Assembly: GCF_021117405.1 (NCBI RefSeq)
Contig: NZ_CP088251.1
Location: 1,736,001 to 1,800,000, forward strand
Direction: 5' to 3'
DNA from: Frateuria edaphi
Lineage (GTDB): Bacteria > Pseudomonadota > Gammaproteobacteria > Xanthomonadales > Rhodanobacteraceae
Length of the DNA stretch: 64,000 bases
In this document: positions 42,342-51,766 of the stretch, one piece after another
Layout: the number at the start of each line of letters is the position of its first letter
Position numbering within the stretch: the stretch's first letter is position 1
Position numbers and translations under genes: made by a program
The notes under the pieces: model-generated
Seen by the model: only the letters and a program-made list of their open reading frames with translations
What the model was told of the DNA's origin: nothing
Database searches by the model: none

Positions 42342-43169
42342 TCAGTGGCGGAACAGCACCGGCAACCGCGCATGCCACAACACATGCCGCGTAGCGCCAC
42401 CGAGCGCCCACTCACTGAACCGGCTACGGCCATAGGCGCCCATCACCAAAAGATCAGCGTGGAAGCGATCCGCCTGTTCGAGCAGCGCCTCGCCGGCGTC
42501 GTGCTCGTTGGTGAGCAGGTCCTGCGAACGGGCGCGGATGCCGTGGCGCTGAAGATAGGCGTCGATGTCGAACGGCGGCTTCCAGGTCACGTCGTGGAAC
42601 GTTTCCTTGGGCGCGCCGCGCAGCAACACCACCTCGTCCGCCCGCTGCAGCAACGGCAAGGCCGAATGCACGGCGCGGATCGCCTCGGGCGCGCCATTCC
42701 ATGCGATGGCCACGCGCGACAAACCGACGCCACGCACCGGCTGGGGCGGCACCACGATGCACGGCAGGCCCACCGCGAGGATCAGCGCGGCCAGGTCGGT
42801 GGGCGATGCCCAGGTCCGCATCGGATCGCGTTCGAGCACCAGCAGGTCATGCCAGCAGGCGATCTGCACCAGCGCGTCGGACAGGATGCCCTGCCCCACT
42901 ACCCACGCGGCGTGCTCGATGCCCATGGCGCTGGCCCAGCTCACGAATGGACGCTCGGCCGCCAGCGCGCTGGCCTCCAGCGTGCGTGCCGTCTCCAACA
43001 CCGCCTCGATCAGTTCGGGCGTGCTGAAGCTCGGCGTGGCATAGAGCGGCGAGGGGTAGATGTATGCGCCTGTGACCGACGCCTGCATCAGGGTCGCCAG
43101 CTGCGTGCCGTACTGGACGCCTCGGGACCAATCCTCGTAGTTGAGCGAGTTGATCAGGATGTCGTACAT
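42342..43169 (-). CDS. Universal stress protein, two-domain (USP 3)
   Basis: 275 residues from ATG 43169. The first domain opens MYDILINSLNYEDWSRGVQYGTQLA; the second opens RVAIAWNGAPEAIRAVHSALPLL and ends with VMGAYGRSRFSEWALGGATRHVLWHA, a complete G-2x-G-9x-G-G motif. It is the first gene of a pair with the alcohol dehydrogenase. A weaker Dnr-type box lies 85 bp upstream, back to back with the box of the divergent USP 4. Confidence 0.85.
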   Translation of the reverse strand: MYDILINSLNYEDWSRGVQYGTQLATLMQASVTGAYIYPSPLYATPSFSTPELIEAVLETARTLEASALAAERPFVSWASAMGIEHAAWVVGQGILSDALVQIACWHDLLVLERDPMRTWASPTDLAALILAVGLPCIVVPPQPVRGVGLSRVAIAWNGAPEAIRAVHSALPLLQRADEVVLLRGAPKETFHDVTWKPPFDIDAYLQRHGIRARSQDLLTNEHDAGEALLEQADRFHADLLVMGAYGRSRFSEWALGGATRHVLWHARLPVLFRH

Positions 43170-43247
43170 GTCGGTGGCTCCGTGTCGCGCCGCGGGGGGG
43201 TAGCGGTTGGCATTGCGGCGACACTAGGCCAGCGGCCGCGGCGCGAG

Positions 43248-43261
43248 GTGATGCAGGTCAA
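43248..43261 (-). promoter_or_regulatory. FNR/Dnr-type box upstream of USP 3-adh
   Basis: GTGATGCAGGTCAA, one mismatch at the first base; centre 43254.5 is 85.5 bp before ATG 43169. Confidence 0.5.
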
Positions 43262-43291
43262 CTGCACGCGTGTCGCTTGCTTCGCGCGGTG

Positions 43292-43305
43292 CTGACCTGG
43301 ATCAA
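43292..43305 (+). promoter_or_regulatory. FNR/Dnr-type box upstream of USP 4
   Basis: CTGACCTGGATCAA, one mismatch at the first base; centre 43298.5 is 70.5 bp before the GTG start at 43369 and supports that start over longer ones. Confidence 0.55.
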
Positions 43306-43368
43306 ATTCGTCCTCGGGCGTTGGCGCACGCTTCGCCAGCGGGTCGGCCCGCGATCGAGGAGTCTGCC

Positions 43369-44172
43369 GTGCGCGATATCGTGGTCCATAGCCCGGGATA
43401 CCGGACCTGGCATGGCAGCGTGCGTTACGCGGCGCAACTGGCCGTCTCGATGCACGCCACGCTGACCGGCCTCTTCATCGCACCGCGCAGCGGTACGGTG
43501 CCCGGGCCAGCGCAGCTCGCCGCGGAGATGGCCGCCTATGCGCAGGACGACCTGCACCAGGCGATGCTCGCCGGGCGCGATTTCGCGGCATGGGCGGGCC
43601 AGTTGGGGGTCACCGATACGTACTGGCAGGTCGCGATCGGTCAGGCGCCCGACGCCCTGGCGACAATCGGCGACTGGCACGATCTGCTGGTGTTGCAGGG
43701 TAATGCGTCACCGGGATTCCCGGACGAGCGGTTGGTCGCCGAGGCCTTGCTTTCCGGTGCCACCTGCATCGCCGTGCCCGACGCCAACCACGCACCCGGC
43801 CCCGTGGTACATGCGATGGTGGCGTGGAACGGCTCGACTTCATCCAGCCGTGCACTGCACGCCGCGCTGCCCCTTCTGCGCGGCGCAAAGGTCGTCTCCC
43901 TGCTGCAACAGGCTGCCGTTCGCGACGGCGGCAGACTGCCGGATGCGCTCGCACACCTGCGCGCGCATGGCGTCCCCGTCGCCGCGGTCGAAACCGTCAC
44001 CGGCACGGACGAGGACGCCAGCGACCAGGTACTGGCCTACGCCAGCGATACGCGGGCAGACCTGATCGTCATGGGCGCCAGCGGACGCCCCCGTCCGGGC
44101 GAACGTCCCCTCGGCTCCACCACCGGCGCCGTGCTGGCGCGCAGCCGCCTGCCGGTATTGCTGAAGCACTGA
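43369..44172 (+). CDS. Universal stress protein, two-domain (USP 4)
   Basis: 267 residues from GTG 43369, chosen because GAGGAG lies eight bases upstream and the box spacing fits; the upstream in-frame extension is unlike other USPs. It starts VRDIVVHSPGYRTWHGSVRYAAQLA. The second domain has VHAMVAWNGSTSSSRALHAALPLL and VMGASGRPRPGERPLGSTTGAVL, a complete nucleotide-type motif ending G-S-T. It is a single-gene unit divergent from USP 3. Confidence 0.83.
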   Translation: MRDIVVHSPGYRTWHGSVRYAAQLAVSMHATLTGLFIAPRSGTVPGPAQLAAEMAAYAQDDLHQAMLAGRDFAAWAGQLGVTDTYWQVAIGQAPDALATIGDWHDLLVLQGNASPGFPDERLVAEALLSGATCIAVPDANHAPGPVVHAMVAWNGSTSSSRALHAALPLLRGAKVVSLLQQAAVRDGGRLPDALAHLRAHGVPVAAVETVTGTDEDASDQVLAYASDTRADLIVMGASGRPRPGERPLGSTTGAVLARSRLPVLLKH

Positions 44173-44280
44173 AGCAGTCTTTTCGCGTGCACGGCTCCTG
44201 CAGGCACGCGGCGATGTGCGACCGCACCGGCACGATGATGCCGCGCGATCGCGCACAGGATGCGCTCCTGCGGTTGCATT

Positions 44281-44841
44281 TCACTCGTGGCCGTGGCGCG
44301 GCAGCATGCGCAGCAGCGTGTTGTCCCGCATGAAGTAGTGATGGAACAACGCGGCGGCGGCGTGCAGGCCGATCAGGTAGTAGCCGGCGGTGCCGATGGT
44401 TTCGTGGATCTCTTCCAGGCTGTGGCTGAGCGCACGGTCCGGCGCGGCCAGGGGCGGCAGTTGCATGCCGAAGAACGGCACCGGTTCGTTTTCCGTGCTC
44501 AGGATGAGCCAGCCGAGCAGCGGCATCGCCACGAGGAAGGCATACAAGGCCAGGTGCACCAGGCCAGCCAGCCGTTGCTGCCAGCGCGGCGGCGGCGGCT
44601 GGATCGGTGGCGTGCGCCCGGCCAGGCGGAACGCCAGACGCAGGAAGACCAGTGCGAACGTGGCCAGTCCGAGCATGTAATGCCAGGTCGCCAGCGCCTG
44701 GCGGGTGTCGCTGCCACGGGGAAATAACTCGCGCAGTTCGATACAGGCGTAGACGCCCACCAGCAGCGCCAGCGTCAGCCAGTGCACGCCGATCGACAGG
44801 CCGGTGTAGCGCTCACCGGCGGGTTTGCCCTGTTTGCTCAT
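44281..44841 (-). CDS. Cytochrome b561-type membrane protein
   Basis: 186 residues from ATG 44841 (MSKQGKPAGERYTGLSIGVHW). Four membrane segments with histidines at heme-ligand positions: IGVHWLTLALL in the first, ATWHYMLGLATF in the second, LVHLALYAFLVAMP in the third and YLIGLHAAAALFHHYFMRD in the fourth. Bacterial b561 proteins pass electrons from quinol, or to superoxide/periplasmic acceptors. It is the last gene of a unit with GNAT and USP 5, under the box at 46457-46470; the gap to USP 5 is 76 bases. Confidence 0.9.
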   Translation of the reverse strand: MSKQGKPAGERYTGLSIGVHWLTLALLVGVYACIELRELFPRGSDTRQALATWHYMLGLATFALVFLRLAFRLAGRTPPIQPPPPRWQQRLAGLVHLALYAFLVAMPLLGWLILSTENEPVPFFGMQLPPLAAPDRALSHSLEEIHETIGTAGYYLIGLHAAAALFHHYFMRDNTLLRMLPRHGHE

Positions 44842-44917
44842 GTGAAGTTTCCTGTTCGTGTTGATCTGTCGCCTCGTGCGATGCGCCGCTTCCATGTGCA
44901 CCGGCGATGGGATGGCC

Positions 44918-45808
44918 TCAGTGCTGGAGGAAGATCGGGATCTGCGCGTGTTCCAGCACGTAGCGCGTCGCGCAGCCGATCGCCCGTTCGCGCATGCGCG
45001 AATGGGCGAAGGCGCCCATCACGATCAGGTCGGCACCGACCTGATCGGCTTTCTTCAGCAGGGCCGCGCCCGCGGTGCGCGCCGGTACGCCCACGCACAT
45101 CGGGTCCGCTTCGATGCCATGGCGGGCCATGTACACGAAAGGCTCGAAGTGCGGGAGATAGCACTCGCCCTCCGGGCTGTGCGGGCGGCCGCCATCGAGC
45201 AGCACCACACGCCGCGCGCCCTGGAGGAAAGGCAGGGCCGCATGGATGGCCCGGGTGGCCTCGGTGCTGCCGTCCCATGCCACCAGCACGCGCTGGAATG
45301 GTTTTTCGCGGCTCCAGCCGGGGGGCAGGATCAGGCTTGGCAACCGGCAGGTCAGCAGCACTTCGCCGAGCAGCTCGGTCAGGGCTTCGGCCTCGACGAG
45401 GTCGCGTTCCAGCACGGCCAGGCTGTGCCACGCGCCCAGTTCGCGCAGGACGCGCGCAAGCCCGGTGTGCGCCACCACCCACGAGGCGTGCGGCACGCCG
45501 CAGGATCGCGCGAAGGCGCGGAAGGCGTCCCCTTCCTCGAAGTCCTGCACGGAGGTGTCCAGCAGCAGGCCCATCACGGACGGCTCGCTTTCCGGACCGC
45601 GCAGCATCCGCAGCGACTCGTCCACGAAACAGCCCGTGAGCAGGCTGTGCCAGCGTGCGGCCAGCGTCGCGGCCACCTGCACGGCGGGATTCCAAGGAGA
45701 GGTCGTCGTGGCGATCGCCACGATGTCCGACGGTTGGTTAGCCACCGGCAGCGTGGGCCTGGCGGCACCATCGGGCACGCGGTTCTGGGCATGGACTACC
45801 GCATTCAT
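44918..45808 (-). CDS. Universal stress protein, two-domain (USP 5)
   Basis: 296 residues from ATG 45808, the longest USP here, with an extra N-terminal stretch of about 25 residues before SDIVAIATTTSPWNPAVQ. The second domain carries RVLVAWDGSTEATRAIHAALPFL and LIVMGAFAHSRMRERAIGCATRYVL; the second Gly of G-2x-G is Ala and the last is Cys, so ATP binding is doubtful. It follows the acetyltransferase gene by 10 bases. Confidence 0.83.
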   Translation of the reverse strand: MNAVVHAQNRVPDGAARPTLPVANQPSDIVAIATTTSPWNPAVQVAATLAARWHSLLTGCFVDESLRMLRGPESEPSVMGLLLDTSVQDFEEGDAFRAFARSCGVPHASWVVAHTGLARVLRELGAWHSLAVLERDLVEAEALTELLGEVLLTCRLPSLILPPGWSREKPFQRVLVAWDGSTEATRAIHAALPFLQGARRVVLLDGGRPHSPEGECYLPHFEPFVYMARHGIEADPMCVGVPARTAGAALLKKADQVGADLIVMGAFAHSRMRERAIGCATRYVLEHAQIPIFLQH

Positions 45809-45818
45809 GGCGCGCTCC

Positions 45819-46391
45819 TCACAAGGCCAGCGTATGGATGACCTGGGTGGAGTCGCTCGGATCGAGCGCGCGCTCGAACCCCAGGTAGGCGGCGAGCTCC
45901 TGCATCGCCCGGTTGTCCGCCGAGTCGACCGAATACATCGTCTTGAATCCGTGCTGGCGGGCCATGTCGATCAGGTGGCGCATCAGCGTCACGGCCAGCC
46001 CGCGGTGGCGCCAGTGTTCGGCCACGGTGACGGCGCATTCGCAGCGCGTGCGGTCCCCGTTGGTGCTGTAGCGGCTGATGCCGACCTCGCGCAACGTGCC
46101 GTCCTCGTGCGCCAGCGCGACGAAAGCCATGCGGTTGTCGTAATCGACGTCCATCAGCTGGTCGACCAGCGCCGGGCTCGCTTCGCGGAAGCTGCACATG
46201 AAGCGCAGGCGCTTGGCGTCCGGCGACATCGCGCGCAGGAAGTCTTCCTCGCGTTCGCGGTCATCCGGGCGCAGCGGCCGGATCAGCACCACGGTGCCGT
46301 CGCGCAGGTGGTCGATCCAGTGCGTTCCCTCCAGCAGCACGGGTGGGCTGGCGTTGGCGGGGGAAGGAATCCCGGTGGGTAGCGTGGCCAT
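45819..46391 (-). CDS. GNAT-family N-acetyltransferase
   Basis: 190 residues from ATG 46391. A longer start at 46430 would lie upstream of the transcription start predicted from the Dnr-type box, so 46391 is preferred. The GNAT fold is seen in VLIRPLRPDDREREEDFLRAMSPDAKRLRF and the acetyl-CoA loop VAEHWRHRGLAVTLMRHLIDMARQHG, though the usual Q/RxxGxG/A is RHRGLA. It resembles the Pat-type acetyltransferase domain that modifies metabolic enzymes such as acetyl-CoA synthetase. It heads a unit with USP 5 and cytochrome b561. Confidence 0.83.
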   Translation of the reverse strand: MATLPTGIPSPANASPPVLLEGTHWIDHLRDGTVVLIRPLRPDDREREEDFLRAMSPDAKRLRFMCSFREASPALVDQLMDVDYDNRMAFVALAHEDGTLREVGISRYSTNGDRTRCECAVTVAEHWRHRGLAVTLMRHLIDMARQHGFKTMYSVDSADNRAMQELAAYLGFERALDPSDSTQVIHTLAL

Positions 46392-46456
46392 GGGCGAACC
46401 TCGTCGCGTGTGATACCCCTGTGCGTTCATTGGCGCATGCCGTCAACCGGGCCGGA

Positions 46457-46470
46457 TTGATCCTCGTCAA
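46457..46470 (-). promoter_or_regulatory. FNR/Dnr-type box upstream of GNAT-USP 5-cytochrome b561
   Basis: TTGATCCTCGTCAA fits the consensus; centre 46463.5 is 72.5 bp before ATG 46391, predicting transcription from about 46422. Confidence 0.62.
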
Positions 46471-46523
46471 TTCCCGGCGCGGTCAGGTGGCACCCACGTG
46501 GCGGCCCGCACCGGGCACGGAAC

Positions 46524-46961
46524 TCAACGGCAGACCAGTACCGGCAACTGGCTGCGCACGAGCACCTTCTGCGTTTCGCTGCCCAGCAACAGCTTGGTGA
46601 AGCCGTGCCAGCCGTGCGAGCCCATCACGATCAGGTCGCACTCGCGCTTCTTCGCGGTGTCCAGGATCGCGTCGCAGGGATGCTTGTCGAACACGTAGTC
46701 GCTGTCGCAGGGCACGCCGGCGCGCATGGCCTTGTCGCGCACTTCGCCGAGATAGCGTTCGGCCCAGCGCACCGACTCCTCGGTGTAGCTGGTCTCGCTC
46801 TCGGGAATGATCTGCGTCATGTAGGAAAGCGCCTGGAACGGCAGGATCACGTGCAGTGCATACACGCGAGCCTTCAGCGCCTGGGCCAGTTCCAGGCCCA
46901 TGTCGACCGCCCGCCTGGACACTTCGGAACCGTCGGTCGGCAACAGGATGTGCTTGTACAT
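46524..46961 (-). CDS. Universal stress protein, single-domain UspA type (USP 6)
   Basis: 145 residues from ATG 46961, the only one-domain USP in the set. It starts MYKHILLPTDGSEVSRRAVDMG and ends VMGSHGWHGFTKLLLGSETQKVLVRSQLPVLV, a canonical ATP-binding UspA with G-2x-G-9x-G-S. It is preceded by a Dnr-type box (86 bp) and is divergent from the USP 7-phosphoketolase operon. Confidence 0.92.
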   Translation of the reverse strand: MYKHILLPTDGSEVSRRAVDMGLELAQALKARVYALHVILPFQALSYMTQIIPESETSYTEESVRWAERYLGEVRDKAMRAGVPCDSDYVFDKHPCDAILDTAKKRECDLIVMGSHGWHGFTKLLLGSETQKVLVRSQLPVLVCR

Positions 46962-47040
46962 GCGCTTCTCCTTCGGCGGTGGCAGCCGCGGCTGTGGGCG
47001 GTGACTGCAGGGCAGCCTAGGCCGCCGTCGCCGTCGCGAC

Positions 47041-47054
47041 TTGATTTCGGTCAA
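47041..47054 (-). promoter_or_regulatory. FNR/Dnr-type box upstream of USP 6
   Basis: TTGATTTCGGTCAA fits the consensus; centre 47047.5 is 86.5 bp before ATG 46961. Confidence 0.6.
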
Positions 47055-47178
47055 CGCGGGAGTGGTTCGGGCGAAGCGTCGCCGCCGCGATTTTTCAGGG
47101 CCGCGAGGACGGCGTGGGGCCACGCCCACCCGGCGGGCGATGGCGCGCGACGCAGCCGGCCCGGCACCCCGCGCGCGG

Positions 47179-47192
47179 TTGATCCTGATCAA
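47179..47192 (+). promoter_or_regulatory. Perfect FNR-type box upstream of USP 7-xfp-ackA
   Basis: TTGATCCTGATCAA is the full symmetric FNR consensus; centre 47185.5 is 59.5 bp before ATG 47245. GAGGAT near 47214-47219 is at the -10 position. Confidence 0.7.
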
Positions 47193-47244
47193 GCGCGACG
47201 CCTGCGTCCCGCCCGAGGATGAAGCCCCCGCCGGGAGAAACGCC

Positions 47245-48048
47245 ATGTACGAAATGATCATCGACGTCGACCAGATGCGCGAGGATCTGCCCGCCATCCG
47301 GCTCGGCCTTGCCGTCGCGCGGCAGCAGCAGGCGTTCGTGTCGGGCGTCCATATCGTCGCGCAGATGCCCTCGGTGACGGCGATCCCCGATGCGCTGGCG
47401 ATCCTCGAAGCGGAGGAGGAATCGGCGCGTCGGCGCGCGCCCTGGTGGCAGGAGTTGTGCCATCGCGCGAACGTGGAAGGCAGCTGGGAGGTCTTCCGCG
47501 GCGTGTACGTCCCGGTGCTGGCGACCCTCTCGCGGATGGCCGACCTGCTCGTGTGCAGCTCACCGGCGGGCCACCGGGATCTGCCAGTCGGCTGGGACAA
47601 CGTCACGCGCACCCTCTTCGCCGGCGGCGTGCCGGTGCTGCTGGCGCCTGATGACTATGAAGTGCGCGGCGCGCCCGAGCGCGTGCTGGTGGCCTGGAAC
47701 GGCTCGGGCGAATCCACCGAGGCGATCCGTGCCGCGCTGCCGCTACTGCGCAAGGCGTCGGAGGTCCACCTGCTCGATGGGTGGCACGAGACCCTGCCCG
47801 GCTTCGGTCCGCCCACCCTCGCCGTGGGCGAATGGCTGGCGCGCCAGGGCGTGACCGTGCGGCAGCGACGCTCGTTCCATCCCGGCGAGGACGCCGGCGT
47901 GCACCTGCTGCGCGAGGCCGAGGCCATGCGCGCGGACCTGCTGGTCATGGGCGCATGGGGACGCTCGCGGATCAGCGAACTGGTGCTCGGCGGGACCACC
48001 CATCACGTGCTCTCGCACGCGCAGTTGCCGCTGCTGCTCGCGCACTGA
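47245..48048 (+). CDS. Universal stress protein, two-domain (USP 7)
   Basis: 267 residues from ATG 47245. The start [25 protein letters not shown] is close to USP 2 in layout. The second domain has [23 protein letters not shown] and [23 protein letters not shown], a complete glycine motif. It is the first gene of a unit with phosphoketolase (38 bases downstream) and acetate kinase, under a perfect FNR-type site. Confidence 0.85.
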   Translation: MYEMIIDVDQMREDLPAIRLGLAVARQQQAFVSGVHIVAQMPSVTAIPDALAILEAEEESARRRAPWWQELCHRANVEGSWEVFRGVYVPVLATLSRMADLLVCSSPAGHRDLPVGWDNVTRTLFAGGVPVLLAPDDYEVRGAPERVLVAWNGSGESTEAIRAALPLLRKASEVHLLDGWHETLPGFGPPTLAVGEWLARQGVTVRQRRSFHPGEDAGVHLLREAEAMRADLLVMGAWGRSRISELVLGGTTHHVLSHAQLPLLLAH

Positions 48049-48086
48049 GCGCCAGGCGTTCACCCCATCCACGCGGAGCCGGAGCC

Positions 48087-50507
48087 ATGTTCACCGACGA
48101 CCCAGCGCGAGTCCCGGAGCCTGCCATGCCCATGCCGCTGTCCGACGAGCTGCTCGGCCGCATGGACGCCTATTGGCGCGCGGCCAACTACCTCACGGTC
48201 GGCCAGATCTACCTGCAGGACAACCCGCTGCTGGAGGTGCCGCTGGAGCGCCGGCACATCAAGCCGCGCCTGCTCGGGCACTGGGGCACCACCACCGGGC
48301 TCAACTTCATCTACGTGCACCTGAACCGGCTGATCAAGGCGCACGACCTGTCCATGATCTACGTGATCGGCCCGGGGCACGGCGGTCCCGGCCTGGTCGC
48401 GCAGTCGTATCTGGAAGGCACCTACACCGAGACGTACCCGGACATCGAACGCGACAGCAACGGCATGCGACGGCTGTTCCGCCAGTTCTCCTGGCCCTAC
48501 GGCGTGCCCAGCCACGTGGCGCCGGAAACGCCGGGCTCGATCCACGAAGGCGGCGAGCTCGGCTACTCGCTGGCGCACGCCTACGGCGCCGCGTTCGACA
48601 ACCCCGACCTGATCGTCGCGTGCATCGTGGGCGACGGGGAGGCCGAGACCGGCGCGCTGGCGACCAGCTGGCACTCGAACAAATTCCTCGACCCGGTGCG
48701 CGACGGCGCGGTGCTGCCGATCCTGCATCTGAACGGCTACAAGATCGCCAACCCGACGCTGCTGGCGCGCATCACCCCCGAGGAACTGGACGCGCTTTTC
48801 CGCGGTTACGGCTACGAGCCGCTGCTGGTCGAGGGCGACGATCCGGCCACGGTGCACCGGCAGCTCGCCGCCGCGCTGGACCTCGCACTCGCGCGAATCG
48901 GCGAGATCCAGCGCAACGCCCGGGCGGCGACGGACGGCCACCCGCCGGAACGGCCGCGCTGGCCGATGATCGTGTTCCGCACGCCCAAGGGCTGGACCGG
49001 TCCGAAAGTGGTCGATGGCCTGCCGGTGGAAGGCACCTGGCGCGCGCACCAGGTGCCGCTGAAAGACTTCGACAAGCCCGGGCACGTGAAGCTGCTCGAG
49101 GACTGGCTGCTGAGCTACCGCCCGCGCGAACTGTTCGACGCCGAGGGCCGCCTAAGGCCGGAACTGGCCGAACTTGCGCCGACCGGGCGCCGGCGCATGG
49201 GCGCGAATCCACACGCCAACGGCGGCATGCTGCTGCAGCCGCTCACCCTGCCCCCGTTCCGCGACCACGCCGTCGCCGTGCCCTCACCGGGCGCGGTGGA
49301 AATGGAATCCACCCGCGCGCTTGGCCGCTACCTGCGCGAGGTGATGCGACTGAACGCGGACGCATGCAACTTCCGCCTGTTCGGTCCCGACGAGACCGCC
49401 TCCAACCGGCTGCAGGACGTCTTCGAGGCCACCTCCAAGGCATGGATGGCGGCGATCGAACCGGTGGACGTGAACCTCGCGCCGGAGGGGCGCGTGATGG
49501 AGGTGCTGAGCGAGCACCTGTGCCAAGGCTGGCTGGAGGGCTATCTGCTGACCGGCCGGCACGGGTTGTTCTCCTGCTACGAGGCGTTCATCCACATCAT
49601 CGATTCGATGTTCAACCAGCACGCCAAGTGGCTCAAGACCACGCGGCAGATTCCCTGGCGCGCCCCGATCGCCTCGCTCAACTACCTGCTCAGCTCGCAC
49701 GTGTGGCGACAGGACCACAACGGCTTCTCGCACCAGGACCCGGGCTTCCTCGACCACGTCGCAAACAAGAAGGCCGACGTGGTTCGCATCTACCTGCCGC
49801 CCGATGCCAACTGCCTGCTGTCGGTGGCCGACCACTGCCTGCGCAGCCGCAACTACGTCAACGTGATCGTGGCGGGGAAGCAGCCCGCTCCGCAGTGGCT
49901 GGACATCGACGCGGCCGCCCGCCACTGCAGCGTCGGCGCGGGCATCTGGACATGGGCCGGCAACGCCGGCGACGCCGAACCCGACGTGGTGATGGCGTGC
50001 GCCGGCGACGTGCCGACGCTGGAAACGCTCGCCGCCGTCACGCTGTTGCGCGACTACGCGCCGGACCTGCGCGTGCGCGTGGTCAACGTGGTCGACCTGA
50101 TGGTGCTGCAGCCGCCGGGCGAGCATCCGCACGCATTGAGCGATCACGACTTCGATGCGCTGTTCACCCGCGACAAGCCGGTGATCTTCGCGTTCCACGG
50201 CTACCCCGGCCTGATCCATCGCCTCGCCTACCGCCGCCACAACCACGACAACCTGCACGTGCGCGGCTACAAGGAAGAAGGCACCACCACCACGCCGTTC
50301 GACATGACGGTGATGAACAACCTGGACCGCTACCAGCTCGCACTGGACGCGATCCTGCGCGTGCCGCGCCTCGCGCACCTCGCCTCGGACGCGACCGACC
50401 GCTACTGGACCACGATGGAGCGCCACCGCCTGTACATCAGCGAGCACGGCGAGGACCTGCCTGAAGTGGCCACGTGGCAATGGACGCCCGGGACGCCTTC
50501 GACGTGA
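48087..50507 (+). CDS. xfp: Xylulose-5-phosphate/fructose-6-phosphate phosphoketolase
   Basis: 806 residues from ATG 48087, the usual length; a later Met at 48126 is possible. Thiamine-diphosphate enzyme motifs: [50 protein letters not shown] and the C-terminal [19 protein letters not shown]. It splits xylulose 5-phosphate or fructose 6-phosphate with phosphate into acetyl phosphate plus glyceraldehyde 3-phosphate or erythrose 4-phosphate. It overlaps the acetate kinase gene by 28 bases, so the acetyl phosphate is meant to be turned into ATP. The operon is probably induced in anoxia. Confidence 0.96.
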   Translation: MFTDDPARVPEPAMPMPLSDELLGRMDAYWRAANYLTVGQIYLQDNPLLEVPLERRHIKPRLLGHWGTTTGLNFIYVHLNRLIKAHDLSMIYVIGPGHGGPGLVAQSYLEGTYTETYPDIERDSNGMRRLFRQFSWPYGVPSHVAPETPGSIHEGGELGYSLAHAYGAAFDNPDLIVACIVGDGEAETGALATSWHSNKFLDPVRDGAVLPILHLNGYKIANPTLLARITPEELDALFRGYGYEPLLVEGDDPATVHRQLAAALDLALARIGEIQRNARAATDGHPPERPRWPMIVFRTPKGWTGPKVVDGLPVEGTWRAHQVPLKDFDKPGHVKLLEDWLLSYRPRELFDAEGRLRPELAELAPTGRRRMGANPHANGGMLLQPLTLPPFRDHAVAVPSPGAVEMESTRALGRYLREVMRLNADACNFRLFGPDETASNRLQDVFEATSKAWMAAIEPVDVNLAPEGRVMEVLSEHLCQGWLEGYLLTGRHGLFSCYEAFIHIIDSMFNQHAKWLKTTRQIPWRAPIASLNYLLSSHVWRQDHNGFSHQDPGFLDHVANKKADVVRIYLPPDANCLLSVADHCLRSRNYVNVIVAGKQPAPQWLDIDAAARHCSVGAGIWTWAGNAGDAEPDVVMACAGDVPTLETLAAVTLLRDYAPDLRVRVVNVVDLMVLQPPGEHPHALSDHDFDALFTRDKPVIFAFHGYPGLIHRLAYRRHNHDNLHVRGYKEEGTTTTPFDMTVMNNLDRYQLALDAILRVPRLAHLASDATDRYWTTMERHRLYISEHGEDLPEVATWQWTPGTPST

Positions 50508-51766
50508 ACCCCGGTGGCTTCCACGTACTGGCGCTCAACTGCGGCTCGTCCTCGCTGAAGTTCGGGCTGTTCGGCGCGCGCGGGTGCGAGATGCATCCGC
50601 GCGTCACCGGCGAGGCGCAGGCGATCGGCAGCTCGGCGGGCCTTTTGCGCGTGCGCGACGGCCGCGGCGGCACCACCCTGCACGAGGAAACCGTCGCGAT
50701 CGCCGACAGCGTGCAGGCCTTCACGCGCATCGCCCGGCTGCTGGCCGGCCTGGACGTGCCGGCGCCCGATGCGATCGGACACCGGATCGTGCACGGAGGG
50801 CCGCAGTTGCGCACGCATGCGCGCATCGATGCGGCGGTGATGGCGCAGTTGGAGGCGGCCAGCATCTTCGCGCCGTTGCACGTGCCCACGGCGCTGGCGG
50901 TGGTCCGCGCCGCGCAGGCACGCTATCCCTCGCTGCCGCAGGTGGCCTGCCTCGACACCGCATTCCATGCCGGCCTCCCCGAAGCGGCACGTACGTTGCC
51001 CATCGACCGCGCGCTGCAGGCCGATGGCGTGCAGCGCTACGGCTTCCACGGGCTGTCCTGCGCCTCAATCCTGGCGCATTGGCCGGAGGCGCCGCCGCGG
51101 CTGGTGATCGCCCACCTTGGGAGCGGCGCCAGTGTCACCGCGGTACGCGATGGCCGCTCCGTCGACACCAGCATGGGCATGACGCCCAACGGCGGCGTGA
51201 TGATGGCCACGCGCAGCGGCGACCTGGACCCGGGCGTGCTGGCCTGGCTGGTCCGCGAGAAAGGCATGGACGCGCGCGGCCTCGAACGCCTGATCGATCA
51301 TCGCTCCGGCCTGCTCGGCGTGTCGGGGATCAGCGGCGACCTGCGCCGGCTGCGCCAGCTGGAACGCAAGGAACCGGTCGCGAAGCTGGCGATCGACATG
51401 TTCGTGCTCTCGGTGCGCAAGCAGATCGCCGCGATGGCGGCGGTGCTGCACGGCATCGACGCACTGGTGTTCACCGGCGGGATCGGCGAACACGACGCGC
51501 AGGCACGCGCGGACATCTGCGAAGGGCTGGGGTGGGCGGGGATCCGGCTGGACGAATCACGCAACCGGGGCGGCGCACTGCGCATCGGCACGCGCGACGC
51601 CGCCTGCGAGGTGCGCGTCATGCCTTCGGAAGAGGAGCGCCAGATCTGCCGCCACGTGCACGTTTTGCTGGCCGGCGCGGGCGATCAGCGCGAGGACAGC
51701 GCCTCGTCGCCACCGCTGCAGTCGCCGAGCAGTTTCGACGCCTGCAACCAGGCCGGATCCGGGTAG
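50480..51766 (+). CDS. ackA: Acetate kinase
   Basis: 428 residues from ATG 50480, inside the end of xfp. ASKHA-fold motifs: [16 protein letters not shown] near residues 14-29, [53 protein letters not shown] (cited here in parts: [26 protein letters not shown]) and [10 protein letters not shown]. It makes ATP from acetyl phosphate and ADP. The last 25-30 residues extend past the family's normal end and overlap the convergent L,D-transpeptidase gene by 82 bases, so the true protein may carry a non-conserved tail. Confidence 0.95.
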   Translation: MDARDAFDVNPGGFHVLALNCGSSSLKFGLFGARGCEMHPRVTGEAQAIGSSAGLLRVRDGRGGTTLHEETVAIADSVQAFTRIARLLAGLDVPAPDAIGHRIVHGGPQLRTHARIDAAVMAQLEAASIFAPLHVPTALAVVRAAQARYPSLPQVACLDTAFHAGLPEAARTLPIDRALQADGVQRYGFHGLSCASILAHWPEAPPRLVIAHLGSGASVTAVRDGRSVDTSMGMTPNGGVMMATRSGDLDPGVLAWLVREKGMDARGLERLIDHRSGLLGVSGISGDLRRLRQLERKEPVAKLAIDMFVLSVRKQIAAMAAVLHGIDALVFTGGIGEHDAQARADICEGLGWAGIRLDESRNRGGALRIGTRDAACEVRVMPSEEERQICRHVHVLLAGAGDQREDSASSPPLQSPSSFDACNQAGSG

